A stretch of 23,299 bases of DNA from Minisyncoccota bacterium (lineage in GTDB: Bacteria; Patescibacteriota; Minisyncoccia; Phycocordibacterales; UBA9973). Positions 1-6,876 of this stretch are shown in pieces (within the stretch, counting starts at the first letter, position 1; the number at the start of each line of letters is the position of its first letter). A model generated the notes under the pieces. The model was not told the DNA's origin. It ran no database searches and worked only from the letters and a program-made list of their open reading frames with translations. The DNA is taken from contig JAOAUE010000003.1 in assembly GCA_030157745.1 (NCBI GenBank), positions 8,372-31,670 on the forward strand, given 5' to 3'. Position numbers and translations under genes: made by a program.

Positions 1-11
1 TTTTTTTATTT

Positions 12-1106
12 TTAAAACTGAGTTAATTTTTTCACTCCTACCCATGGATTTACACCACCGCGAACTTCGAAGTGTAAGTGCGGACCAGTCGAACGTCCAG
101 TATTTCCCGAAAGAGCTATCTTTTCTCCTTTTGTAACTTCGTCCCCAATAGTGACACTGACACTTGAAAGGTGAGCGTACAAAGTCTGAGTACCATTGTC
201 GTGCTCAATAACAACGTGGTGACCATAACCACCGTTATAACCTTGTGGCTTGGATACGATGACCTTGCCACTAGCAGAAGCGAGAACTGGGGTACCAACT
301 GGTGCGCCAAAGTCTACACTATTATATCCATGAAGACCTTGGGTGAGGACTGATCCAGGAATAGGGTGTGTAAAGTATGAAGAAGATTCTTGTACTTGGG
401 TGACTTTTGGTTCTTCTGTTTTTGTCTCTGGCGCCTCTTCTTTTGTTTGAACAGCAACCTTTGACTCTACGACTTTTGTTTCTACTTTTTTGGCAACTGG
501 AGCTGGGGCCTTCTCAAGAGGGAGTTCCGCATTTGGGAGTATAAGCTTCATGCCAACCTTTATGGTTTTGTCTTCTTCCAGATCGTTGAAAGAGATTATT
601 TCATCAAGGCTTACATCGAACTTGCTTGCAACACCACCGAGAGTGTCTCCTTTTTTGACTGTATAAACTACGCCACTAACAGGCAAGATGGTGAGCTTTT
701 GACCTTCTTTGATAGCTGACTTTTTGTTCAAGTCGTTGGCCCACAGAAGAGTGTTTACTGAAATAGAAAACTTACTAGCTATACCGCTGAGCGTATCACC
801 TTTTACAACAGTATAAGTAGTGATAACAGGCTTGTCGTCTTGTGGAGCGAGAGGTTCTACAGATCCCTCAGAGTGGTCTTCTTCAGAAATATTTTGCAGG
901 GCAACAGACTCATCTTTGACCATAGATGTTCCGTTATTATTTGAAATCAGAGAGTATGCAGAAACAGCGAGAGTGCTTCCGAGCATTGGTATAAGGACTA
1001 TGAGAAACAAGCGAAATTTCCTCTTGTTTTTTGTTTTTAGAGAAACCATAGGGTTACAAGATAATATGATAGCAGACTTTTTGAGGCTATTTAGACTAAG
1101 AAACAT
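12..1106 (-). CDS. LysM-LysM-M23 family metallopeptidase (cell-wall hydrolase)
   Basis: This is a membrane-anchored or exported peptidoglycan hydrolase of 364 residues. After a basic N-terminus there is one hydrophobic segment (about residues 31-52), then two LysM domains (about 97-141 and 147-190, each with a YTV-KGDTL start), a Pro/Ala/Lys/Glu linker (195-240) and a C-terminal M23 domain (245-360). The M23 Zn/catalytic residues visible are D265, H312 and the HLH pair H343/H345. The first histidine ligand is odd: H259 lies six residues before D265 (HGYNSVD) instead of the usual H-x3-D. LysM binds glycan chains and M23 cuts peptide cross-links, so the likely role is wall remodelling or division. 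The ATG at 1049 (residue 20, before MVSLKTKNKRK) is a credible alternative start because it gives a normal short basic signal-anchor. The gene is divergent from the helicase. Domain calls are secure; substrate and start are inferred. Confidence 0.93.
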   Translation of the reverse strand: MFLSLNSLKKSAIILSCNPMVSLKTKNKRKFRLFLIVLIPMLGSTLAVSAYSLISNNNGTSMVKDESVALQNISEEDHSEGSVEPLAPQDDKPVITTYTVVKGDTLSGIASKFSISVNTLLWANDLNKKSAIKEGQKLTILPVSGVVYTVKKGDTLGGVASKFDVSLDEIISFNDLEEDKTIKVGMKLILPNAELPLEKAPAPVAKKVETKVVESKVAVQTKEEAPETKTEEPKVTQVQESSSYFTHPIPGSVLTQGLHGYNSVDFGAPVGTPVLASASGKVIVSKPQGYNGGYGHHVVIEHDNGTQTLYAHLSSVSVTIGDEVTKGEKIALSGNTGRSTGPHLHFEVRGGVNPWVGVKKLTQF

Positions 1107-1155
1107 CTTCTTTTATTCGTCAAATCTCAAGTATTGAGTTAAACTTTGGGAACAA
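1107..1155. promoter_or_regulatory. Divergent promoter region between M23 hydrolase and helicase
   Basis: Only 49 nt separate two divergent start codons. On the plus strand TAAACT (1140-1145) sits 10 nt before the helicase ATG, the spacing seen elsewhere in the window. An inverted repeat CTCAA-GTA-TTGAG (1126-1138) lies in the middle and could be an operator. On the minus strand TTGACG and an A-rich stretch occur, but no convincing -10 box was found. The sequence features are seen directly; their role is inference. Confidence 0.35.
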
Positions 1156-3087
1156 ATGATACTAAACGGATTAAACGATGCACAGAAAAAAGCAGTACTT
1201 CACACAGAAGGGCCTCTTCTTATAGTAGCCGGAGCTGGAGCTGGCAAGACCAAGACAATGGTTCATCGTATCGCCCACATAGTTTCTCTAGGAGTTTCAC
1301 CATCGAAGATCTTGGCTGTGACCTTCACCAACAAAGCAGCCAAAGAAATGCGCGAGCGAGCAGTGAAGCTTCTAGAGGAGACAAGTATCTCTTTTGATAG
1401 CAGAGAAGTGCCTTTTATAAGTACATTTCATAGTTTAGGAGTATTTCTTCTACGACGTTTTGGTGCTCATGGTGGCAAAACAAAGCGCTTCACCATCATG
1501 GATGATGGCGACACAACAGCTCTCATAAAAGAAGTCTTGCAAAGCATGGGCCTAGACCCCAAGCAAAATGATCCACGCGGACTCAAGGGTATCATCAGTC
1601 GCTGTGCCAACGCTATGCAAACCCCGGAAGAGCTCATGAGCGAGAGCAATCCAACATACAGGCTCGCTGGAAGAGTTTGGCAAAAATACATTTCTGAAAA
1701 ACAAAAACAAAACTCTTTGGACTTTGATGATTTGTTATTACAAACCCTCGACATGCTTGAGAACAATACTGAAGTGAAGTCTTGGGCAAATAACTCTTGG
1801 CAGTACATACATATAGATGAGTACCAAGACACAAACGAAGTACAGTACCGCATAGCCAAGGCTTTGACAGGAGAGAGCAAAAATCTCTGTGTGGTAGGAG
1901 ACTCTGATCAAAGTATTTATAGTTGGCGTGGAGCCAACATCAAAAATATTTTGGAATTTGAAAAAGATTTCCCTGAAGCTGAAGTAGTGCTCCTCGAAGA
2001 AAATTATCGCTCAACCAAAACAGTCATCACTGCAGCCAATGGCATTATCAAACAAAATGTTCATCGCCAAGAAAAGAATTTGTATACAAATAAACACGAA
2101 GGGGAGCCTATATCTTTGTACGGTGCATATGATGAAGCTGATGAAGCAAGATTTATAGTGGAGAGATGTGTCGAGAGGCTAGATGCTGGAGTAGAGGCGA
2201 GCGATATAGCCGTACTCTTTCGTGCCAACTTCCAATCACGCGTCCTAGAAGAAGCATTCCTCGCGCACAATATTCCTTATCAAGTTTTGGGTGTGAGATT
2301 TTTTGAACGCAAAGAGGTCAAAGACGTCCTCTCATATATAAGAGCATCACTGAACCCAGAGAGCTTGGGAGATATCAAAAGAATAATCAACGTCCCAGCT
2401 CGTGGCATAGGAAAAGTAACTATCGCAAAAATATTTTCTGGGGGGAAAGATACACTCCCGGCAAAAACCTTGATAGCGGTAAACAAATTTTATGACCTAC
2501 TTTTAAATATCAAAGACTATGCTGAAAGTCACTGTGCCAGTGAGGTTATAAAATTTGTAATCACAGAGACAAAAATAGACGCATCATTGAAAGCAGAACC
2601 AGATGGAGAAGAAAGGCTTGAAAACTTGCAAGAGCTTGTAACACTCGGGCTTAGATATGATCATCATGAAGGCTTGGTGGGAATAGAAAAACTCATCGAA
2701 GAAGCGACCTTGATGAGTGACCAAGACGAGTTAGTTGAAAGTAGAAAGTTGAAAGTAGAAAGTAGGGGAGGAGTGAAACTCATGACAGTCCACGCGTCAA
2801 AGGGTCTCGAGTTCAACACTGTTTTTGTCACAGGACTAGAGCACGGACTCTTCCCACACGAGCGAGGTGAAAGACTAACGGGCGCTGATGCTGAAGAAGA
2901 GCGTCGCCTCATGTACGTAGCAGTTACACGCGCGAGAGAAAAGCTCTACCTCACATATGCAAGCATGCGTACTATATATGGTATGCGAGACGTGAGACTA
3001 CCGAGCGAATTTCTCTCAGATATTCCCGACGAACTCATCACTCGCGAATCCCGCGATGGCGAAGCAGGTTTCACAGTGTATTTATAA
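1156..3087 (+). CDS. UvrD/PcrA/Rep-type ATP-dependent 3'-5' DNA helicase (SF1A)
   Basis: The 643-residue protein has every SF1A helicase motif in order: Q motif LNDAQ (6-10), Walker A AGAGAGKT (25-32), motif Ia TFTNKAA (56-62), motif II DEYQD (221-225), motif III GDSDQSIYSWRGA (248-260), motif IV ENYRST (282-287), motif V VKLMTVHASKGLEF (from 540) and motif VI MYVAVTRARE (from 586, arginine finger R592). Such enzymes unwind DNA in excision repair and at stalled forks. It is somewhat shorter than PcrA/UvrD (about 720 residues), mainly at the C-terminus. Residues 527-537 (VESRKLKVESR) are encoded by a tandem 14-bp DNA repeat, so they look like an insertion in the 2B/2A region. UvrD, PcrA and Rep cannot be told apart here. 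There is a weak GGGA before the ATG but no proper Shine-Dalgarno sequence. Confidence 0.95.
   Translation: MILNGLNDAQKKAVLHTEGPLLIVAGAGAGKTKTMVHRIAHIVSLGVSPSKILAVTFTNKAAKEMRERAVKLLEETSISFDSREVPFISTFHSLGVFLLRRFGAHGGKTKRFTIMDDGDTTALIKEVLQSMGLDPKQNDPRGLKGIISRCANAMQTPEELMSESNPTYRLAGRVWQKYISEKQKQNSLDFDDLLLQTLDMLENNTEVKSWANNSWQYIHIDEYQDTNEVQYRIAKALTGESKNLCVVGDSDQSIYSWRGANIKNILEFEKDFPEAEVVLLEENYRSTKTVITAANGIIKQNVHRQEKNLYTNKHEGEPISLYGAYDEADEARFIVERCVERLDAGVEASDIAVLFRANFQSRVLEEAFLAHNIPYQVLGVRFFERKEVKDVLSYIRASLNPESLGDIKRIINVPARGIGKVTIAKIFSGGKDTLPAKTLIAVNKFYDLLLNIKDYAESHCASEVIKFVITETKIDASLKAEPDGEERLENLQELVTLGLRYDHHEGLVGIEKLIEEATLMSDQDELVESRKLKVESRGGVKLMTVHASKGLEFNTVFVTGLEHGLFPHERGERLTGADAEEERRLMYVAVTRAREKLYLTYASMRTIYGMRDVRLPSEFLSDIPDELITRESRDGEAGFTVYL
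2734..2765. repeat. Tandem 14-bp repeat inside helicase gene
   Basis: GTTGAAAGTAGAAA occurs twice head to tail (2734-2747 and 2748-2761), followed by a partial third copy GTAG. The units are not a multiple of three, so the two copies are read in different frames, yet the 28 bp plus flanks keep the helicase open. The GTTGAAAGT style matches the short-repeat arrays at 17782-17858 and 18278-18314. Confidence 0.85.
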
Positions 3088-3088
3088 T
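3083..3088 (+). promoter_or_regulatory. -10 box of SET-domain gene
   Basis: A consensus TATAAT overlaps the helicase stop codon and ends 6 nt before the ATG at 3095. Transcription from it would start at or next to the start codon, giving a leaderless mRNA. This supports ATG 3095 over the upstream in-frame ATG at 3056. Confidence 0.5.
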
Positions 3089-3094
3089 AATCTT

Positions 3095-3463
3095 ATGAAA
3101 ATACAAATTGCAAAAAGTAAACTGCACGGAAGAGGAGTCTTTGCCACAAAGACAATCTTTCCAGGAGAAATCATAGAGACTTGTGAACTCATTATTTTTG
3201 ATAAAAAGGATATTGAAATGATAGATCAAACTATCTTTTATAATTATTATTTTTCTTGGAAGAAAGACTGCGGAGCTATTGCATTAGGGAACGGCTCACT
3301 ATACAACCATTCTTATAGTCCCAATGCAAAATATGTTAAAAATATTGGTAAAAAGAATATTAATTTTTTGTCCCTAAGAAAAATAGCAAAAGGGGAAGAG
3401 ATTACAGTAAACTACAACGGAAGAGCTACCTCGAAAGAGAAAGTCTGGTTTGATAAAAAGTAA
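3095..3463 (+). CDS. Small SET-domain protein (putative protein-lysine methyltransferase)
   Basis: The 122-residue protein is essentially one SET domain: HGRGVFAT near the N-terminus, GNGSLYNHSYSPNA in the middle (the NHS-x2-PN SAM-binding motif) and GEEITVNY near the C-terminus (the ending tyrosine motif). Proteins of this type transfer methyl groups from SAM to lysines; compact versions occur in bacteria and viruses and mostly have unknown substrates. The open frame extends upstream to an ATG at 3056 inside the helicase, but the TATAAT at 3083 and the SET alignment start (MKIQIAKSKLHGRG) favour ATG 3095. It follows the helicase in the same direction. The family call is good; target and role are unknown. 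Confidence 0.82.
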   Translation: MKIQIAKSKLHGRGVFATKTIFPGEIIETCELIIFDKKDIEMIDQTIFYNYYFSWKKDCGAIALGNGSLYNHSYSPNAKYVKNIGKKNINFLSLRKIAKGEEITVNYNGRATSKEKVWFDKK

Positions 3464-3503
3464 TATTAAATAAAAATATGTTAAAGTGTTAAAAATTTAA
3501 AAC

Positions 3504-4163
3504 ATGAAACAAATACCTTACACACTGCCTAGCTCTGCTTGGCAAAACATAGAAATCAAAGAGAATAATGAGCCTCTTGTCTTGATCGTCGAAACAAAAA
3601 AATTGAAAATAGGGTGGATAAAAAAGCACTATCAAGCTCTGTTTTTTGTTAGAAAATCTGTTGCCGAAAAACTTTATAAAGTTTCAGAGAGTCTGCCTGA
3701 AGATTTAGTATTAATCGTGATTGAGGGCTACAGAACAACACAATCGCAACAAGAAGAGTGGGACAGAGTTTGGCAAACAATAAAATCTCAAAACGAAAAT
3801 TTCTCTGATGAGGAGATAGAAAAAGTTGTGAGGTTGCTTGTTGCTAGACCTCTACCGCTAGCAAATCATCATTGTGGCGGAGCAATAGATGTCACACTCG
3901 GATACTTGGATGGAAGATTGTTGGAAATGGGAACTCCATACATAACAAATATTCCTGAAAAAGAAATCCTGCCAAAAATCCCAATGCTCTCTGACAAAAT
4001 CTCTACTGAAGCAAAGTTACACAGAAAGATTTTGAGAGAGGCTATGGAAAAAGAAGATTTTGTTTGGTATCCAGGAGAGTGGTGGCACTATTGTTATGGC
4101 GATCGCATGTGGGCGGTGTATTCTGGCAAAACAGAGTGTATTTATGGATCTATAGAACCCTAA
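3504..4163 (+). CDS. VanX-like D-alanyl-D-alanine dipeptidase (peptidase M15D)
   Basis: The 219-residue protein carries the M15D Zn-peptidase residues with VanX-like spacing: R77 in GYRTT, H122 and D129 in ANHHCGGAID (the SxHxxGxAxD motif with Ala for Ser), and E192/H195 in EWWHY. Length is close to VanX (about 202). VanX hydrolyses D-Ala-D-Ala dipeptides; outside vancomycin-resistance clusters, relatives are thought to recycle D-Ala-D-Ala. There are no vanH/vanA-type genes beside it, so resistance is not implied. No signal peptide is visible, so it is probably cytoplasmic. No Shine-Dalgarno precedes the ATG. A hairpin terminator begins at its stop codon, so it is the last gene of its transcript. 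Confidence 0.88.
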   Translation: MKQIPYTLPSSAWQNIEIKENNEPLVLIVETKKLKIGWIKKHYQALFFVRKSVAEKLYKVSESLPEDLVLIVIEGYRTTQSQQEEWDRVWQTIKSQNENFSDEEIEKVVRLLVARPLPLANHHCGGAIDVTLGYLDGRLLEMGTPYITNIPEKEILPKIPMLSDKISTEAKLHRKILREAMEKEDFVWYPGEWWHYCYGDRMWAVYSGKTECIYGSIEP

Positions 4164-4182
4164 GCGAAAGCTTGGGGTTTTT
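4158..4182 (+). terminator. Intrinsic terminator of VanX-like gene
   Basis: CCCTAAGC / GCTTGGGG pair around a GAAA tetraloop (one G-T wobble), followed by TTTTT. The left arm overlaps the stop codon. Confidence 0.8.
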
Positions 4183-4307
4183 ATAAACTATTTTCAAAAA
4201 ATTTTAAAAACTGATAAGAATACTACAAAAAAAGCACCTCCAAAATAAGTGGTGATTTTTTCTTTTGTTCCGAACCTGTGAGAATATTCGAGTGAGTTTA
4301 GGGAATA
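4183..4307 (+). other. Gene-free segment with promoter-like, terminator-like and junction-like pieces
   Basis: After the VanX-like terminator there is AT-rich DNA with a possible -10 (GAATACT near 4218-4224), a second weak hairpin CACCTC / GTGGTG (4235-4240 / 4249-4254) with a T-tract, and then TTCCGAAC...ATTCGAG (4268-4292). The last two parts match the layout after other genes in this region. No open frame lies between them, so it may be a remnant or an emptied unit. A short non-coding RNA of about 35-40 nt is another possibility. Confidence 0.35.
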
Positions 4308-4338
4308 AAAAAAGACCCACTGTTAATTTAGTGAGTCT
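4307..4338 (-). terminator. Intrinsic terminator of Zn-ribbon gene
   Basis: On the minus strand AGACTCACT / AGTGGGTCT form a 9-bp stem (one G-T pair) with an 8-nt loop, followed by a run of T. It lies 17 nt past the stop codon of the minus-strand gene. Confidence 0.8.
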
Positions 4339-4354
4339 TCCAGGCCATAGTGAT

Positions 4355-4708
4355 TTACACGCCTAGTTGTTTGATAAGCAACCTTTTAAATTCATTGTCA
4401 TCTTTGGTTGCTCTTAATGCTGCTACATTTACATCGTTTAGTATGTTTTGCTCGATATTGTTACCGCTAAACATACCCATAAAGCCCGAGTCTTTCTTTG
4501 TAGGGTTCATTGCCAGATCAGCGACGTTGGAATGACCGCATTTGGGGCAGTCCACATAGTTAGTAGTTGATCTACCTCCTCCATAATCATCACTTGTGCG
4601 GGAATAGGTGTCAATTTTACTGAATGAAAAATGACAGTCGCATTCTGAGCAAATAATTTGATAACTTCCACCTTCAGTGGGAATATCATTCAAAATTTTC
4701 TTTGCCAT
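4355..4708 (-). CDS. Hypothetical zinc-ribbon protein
   Basis: This 117-residue protein has two cysteine knuckles, C20-x2-C23 (CSEC) and C54-x2-C57 (CPKCG), which should bind one zinc; between them is a Gly/Ser/Thr-rich loop. The C-terminal half (KKDSGFMGMF onward) is helical and charged, with no recognised motif. The frame stays open upstream to 4813, but that extension runs through a 63-bp intergenic segment also present at 8111-8173, so ATG 4708 (MAKKIL) is the likely start. It is divergent from the BtpA-like gene and has its own terminator. Function unknown; a nucleic-acid or protein-binding role is possible. Confidence 0.7.
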   Translation of the reverse strand: MAKKILNDIPTEGGSYQIICSECDCHFSFSKIDTYSRTSDDYGGGRSTTNYVDCPKCGHSNVADLAMNPTKKDSGFMGMFSGNNIEQNILNDVNVAALRATKDDNEFKRLLIKQLGV

Positions 4709-4723
4709 AGTATCAATTTTAAA

Positions 4724-4786
4724 AGTTTCCCTCACCTTACAACCTTGCCTTGACTTTGTCAATCGGGGAGGGTAGAGTAGGGGAAA
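4724..4786. promoter_or_regulatory. Shared divergent-promoter segment, copy 1
   Basis: This 63-bp segment is 61/63 identical to 8111-8173. The palindrome TTGAC-TTT-GTCAA provides a -35-like hexamer on each strand. On the plus strand TTGACT (4750-4755), 17 nt, TAGAGT (4773-4778) form a plausible promoter for the gene at 4808. The outer ends (TTTCCC ... GGGAAA) are also complementary. In both copies it separates a minus-strand gene from a plus-strand gene. Confidence 0.7.
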
Positions 4787-4807
4787 TTCATTTAAAACAA
4801 ATTTAAT

Positions 4808-5509
4808 ATGCAACCATTACCCAATAGAAGGTTTTTTGTGGTTATACATACAATAACCAACGGATTACTTCATGCGTTCGGTGAAACTGAACTAGCAAGG
4901 CAAGCAGGTGCAGATGGGATATTCCTAATCCCAGACTATGCAAAAGGTAACAAAAAAGCAACAATGGAAGATCAGTTTCTCTATTTGGAAAAACTGAAGA
5001 AAAAAATACCGAACTTCTCTGTAGGTGGTAATTTTTTAGTATCACCTGAAGCCCTTCTGCCAAGGATATATACTATTCAACCTGATTTGTATCAGACTGA
5101 TAGTAGTTCAGCCTTAAAGATTGAGAAATCGAAACTACCTAACACGGAGTTTTTTCTTGGTCTGGCTTTTAAGTACTCTCGCGATGTTCACCTCACTGGT
5201 AACGCCTTAAAAGAACACTGTGAAAAGGTATCTGCTATTGCTGATGTCCCAACCACAAGTGGTGATGCTACTGGTGTTGAAGCCGATCTCAAAAAGATTC
5301 GTGAAATACGTTCCTACTTACCAACAGACAAGCGCCTCGGTATTGCAAGTGGGGTGGCTGAGGAAAATGTTCAAATGTATCTTCAGGAGGGTGTCACAGA
5401 CTTTTTGGTGGCCACTTCGCTTATAGAAAAAGTAAGCGAAGTGGATGGTTCTGACATTTTAAGCTTTTCAAAAGTCTCTAAAATGGCAGAAGCAATACAT
5501 TCATATTGA
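4808..5509 (+). CDS. BtpA/SgcQ-like TIM-barrel protein
   Basis: The 233-residue protein reads as a beta/alpha barrel. The C-terminal half has the phosphate-binding type strands seen in BtpA/SgcQ and related barrels: TTSGDATG (149-156), LGIASGVAEENV (177-188) and FLVATSLI (199-206). The N-terminal strand has a GADGIFL motif (34-40). BtpA was linked to photosystem I stability in cyanobacteria and SgcQ is encoded with a sugar PTS, but the reaction of the family is unclear, so no substrate is proposed. It lies downstream of a TTGACT-N17-TAGAGT promoter, divergent from the Zn-ribbon gene, and ends at a strong terminator, so it is a one-gene unit. The fold is fairly likely; the family assignment is moderate. 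Confidence 0.6.
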   Translation: MQPLPNRRFFVVIHTITNGLLHAFGETELARQAGADGIFLIPDYAKGNKKATMEDQFLYLEKLKKKIPNFSVGGNFLVSPEALLPRIYTIQPDLYQTDSSSALKIEKSKLPNTEFFLGLAFKYSRDVHLTGNALKEHCEKVSAIADVPTTSGDATGVEADLKKIREIRSYLPTDKRLGIASGVAEENVQMYLQEGVTDFLVATSLIEKVSEVDGSDILSFSKVSKMAEAIHSY

Positions 5510-5518
5510 AGTTCTTTA

Positions 5519-5546
5519 AGCCTCTCCACGCGGAGGGGCTTTTTTT
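5519..5546 (+). terminator. Intrinsic terminator of TIM-barrel gene
   Basis: AGCCTCTCC / GGAGGGGCT pair around ACGC (one G-T pair), followed directly by seven T. The junction repeat starts 4 nt later. Confidence 0.9.
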
Positions 5547-5550
5547 ATTT

Positions 5551-5676
5551 AGGTTCGAACTTATAAAAAGCCTGCCCGCCCTCACGAATTTTCGGGAGCA
5601 GGCAGGCGAACTTAGTACAGTTTACGCTGAGCAGTTCGACAGGCTCACTGTGAACCTGCCGAAGTGATTTTCGAAA
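5551..5676. repeat. Long junction repeat, copy 1
   Basis: This segment of about 126 nt is nearly identical to 6908-7035. It starts with GGTTCGAACTT and ends with GATTTTCGAAA. Inside are a hairpin with perfect GCCTGCC / GGCAGGC arms (5570-5576 / 5601-5607) whose inner arms are CTCACGAA / TTCGGGAG, a second CGAACTT (5607-5613), and a hairpin GTTCGACAG / CTGTGAAC (5634-5642 / 5648-5655) with one unpaired G. It sits between a terminator and the next promoter. Confidence 0.85.
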
Positions 5677-5680
5677 GAGC

Positions 5681-5708
5681 TTGACACTTTTTAAATAAAG
5701 AGTAGTAT
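5681..5708 (+). promoter_or_regulatory. Promoter of unknown gene at 5720
   Basis: Consensus TTGACA (5681-5686), 16 nt, TAGTAT (5703-5708). The start codon is 12 nt further on, so the leader is only a few nucleotides. The same TTGACA-N16-TAGTAT pair occurs at 6288-6315. Confidence 0.75.
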
Positions 5709-5719
5709 TTTCAAAAAAA

Positions 5720-6190
5720 ATGTTTATGTTAAAAAAAGTTACTAAACACACCAGAAGCATCTCGTATCCCGTAAAAATGACAGACCTTCTCGATGTTCTT
5801 AGATCTTTGCAATCTTTGTTTGTTACCTCACGCAGTGATTTCATGCATCCGCACCCACAACCGGACAGTTGCTATCCTTTATGTATATCATCTAATGAAC
5901 GTAACCTTTTGCAGATTGAAGCAAAAGGAGGATTCATAGCTTTTTACGACAAAAAAGGTAGGTCGAAAGAAGTGTCTCTTGAAGGATATACATTTACAGA
6001 GATTCTCAAAAAATTCTTTGTCGCAATAAAGAGTTCAAATTATTGTACCGTTCATACAGTGGAAAATGAAGTGGGGAATACGAAACAGAGAAAAATAAAT
6101 TTTGATATCCAATACAAGGAGGGTAAAATTTATCTTATTGATCACAATTCAGAAAATTTCAGTGGTGGCGGAACAGATGGCAATTTATAA
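5720..6190 (+). CDS. Hypothetical protein
   Basis: This 156-residue protein is not recognised. The N-terminus is basic, with MTDLLDVLRSLQSLF forming a likely amphipathic helix, followed by a His/Pro patch (MHPHPQPDSC) and then alternating short strands (LLQIEAKGGFIAFYD, RKINFDIQYKEGKIYLID) that suggest a small alpha/beta fold. It ends in a Gly-rich tail. No membrane segment or signal peptide is evident. ATG 5720 and ATG 5726 are both possible starts; the nearby promoter predicts a very short leader with either. It is a one-gene unit with its own promoter and terminator. Confidence 0.6.
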   Translation: MFMLKKVTKHTRSISYPVKMTDLLDVLRSLQSLFVTSRSDFMHPHPQPDSCYPLCISSNERNLLQIEAKGGFIAFYDKKGRSKEVSLEGYTFTEILKKFFVAIKSSNYCTVHTVENEVGNTKQRKINFDIQYKEGKIYLIDHNSENFSGGGTDGNL

Positions 6191-6211
6191 GAATATTGTT
6201 CAACTTTTCAG

Positions 6212-6239
6212 AAGCCTGTCATCAACGCAGGCTTTTTCT
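6212..6239 (+). terminator. Intrinsic terminator of unknown gene at 5720
   Basis: AAGCCTG / CAGGCTT (7 bp, perfect), 9-nt loop, followed by a T-rich tract. Confidence 0.85.
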
Positions 6240-6245
6240 TTTTGC

Positions 6246-6265
6246 TCCGAACTTGGATGTTCGAA
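6246..6265. repeat. Short junction site
   Basis: TCCGAAC-TTGGAT-GTTCGAA: perfect CGAAC / GTTCG arms with a 6-nt spacer. Its ends match those of the long junction repeats (CGAACTT at the left, GATGTTCGAA at the right), as if it were the same site without the interior. The following AATAGGAAGGT also resembles AATAGGCAGGT after the long repeat at 7044. Confidence 0.6.
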
Positions 6266-6287
6266 TAAAAATAGGAAGGTGAGCATA

Positions 6288-6315
6288 TTGACATCTCAAA
6301 TAAGGTATGTAGTAT
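6288..6315 (+). promoter_or_regulatory. Promoter of unknown gene at 6351
   Basis: TTGACA (6288-6293), 16 nt, TAGTAT (6310-6315). The predicted leader is about 29 nt and has no Shine-Dalgarno. Confidence 0.75.
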
Positions 6316-6350
6316 AAGAATGCGATGTTCATTAACTAAATAAAATAAAT

Positions 6351-6860
6351 ATGAGAAAGAAACCAACCTTTTTCCTAACCATTGAATTAGGCTTTCCGAA
6401 TACTCCCGAACTATTCCATGAACTTATCCATAGGGCTGAGCATGGTACAGATGACTGGACTAACGCAATTCTTTTGAGAAAAGATACTGTATCTCAGCCT
6501 TCGTTTAAAATAGCTAAACCATTAACAATAGTTAACCTTTACCGTATTTCGGTGGAGGAACTGGGTTTTAAGAAGAACGAAGAAGTAACTTTTTCTTTAA
6601 TTTTAAAACGAGCAAAAACCTTAGGATTAAAACTTTGTCCTATTGAAGTTGCTGCGCAACTTTGCCTGAAGTATAAAGGAAGAAAGAAGGTTACCGTTGC
6701 TCACAAACCAGTAATAAGAAAAGATGATGGTTCAGAGCTCTTTTTTGAACTGTGGAACTCACGTAAAAAAGCTTGTAAACTACTTCATACAAAATGGTGG
6801 GGCGTTGAAAAGAAATTGAGATGGAGACTAGATGAGCATATTGTTTTTATGAAAGATTAG
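6351..6860 (+). CDS. Hypothetical protein of a family seen in Parcubacteria
   Basis: The 169-residue protein has a layout I associate with an unnamed protein family common in Parcubacteria genomes: a central ELGF segment (residues 70-73), then RAKTLGLKLCPIEVAAQL (helix plus Leu-Cys-Pro-x-Glu-Val), then strands ending in a DDGSELFF-type turn and an aromatic-rich C-terminus (KWWGVEKKLRWRLDEHIVFM). Here the usually better conserved stretch after the CPxEV motif is diverged (CLKYKGRKKV). The recollection is from memory and needs a search. No function is known and there is no signal peptide or membrane helix. It is a one-gene unit between two junction sites. Confidence 0.6.
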   Translation: MRKKPTFFLTIELGFPNTPELFHELIHRAEHGTDDWTNAILLRKDTVSQPSFKIAKPLTIVNLYRISVEELGFKKNEEVTFSLILKRAKTLGLKLCPIEVAAQLCLKYKGRKKVTVAHKPVIRKDDGSELFFELWNSRKKACKLLHTKWWGVEKKLRWRLDEHIVFMKD

Positions 6861-6876
6861 TTTGGTCAGTTACTAC

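Noticed and set aside
2734..2765. CRISPR-like repeats in the helicase gene
   Set aside because: Two adjacent 14-bp units with no spacers, inside a conserved coding sequence.
3056..3094. N-terminal extension of the SET-domain protein
   Set aside because: It overlaps the helicase end, adds residues outside the SET domain, and the TATAAT at 3083 lies inside it.
4724..4786. Riboswitch or leader RNA
   Set aside because: The predicted plus-strand transcript starts at its right end, and no recognised riboswitch core is present; a promoter role explains the -35/-10 arrangement better.
4709..4813. Extended N-terminus of the Zn-ribbon protein
   Set aside because: The extension translates the shared 63-bp regulatory segment, which also exists before the unrelated gene at 8098.
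5545..5844. Minus-strand frame of 99 codons over the long junction repeat
   Set aside because: It runs through the hairpin repeat, a consensus plus-strand promoter and the start of the gene at 5720.
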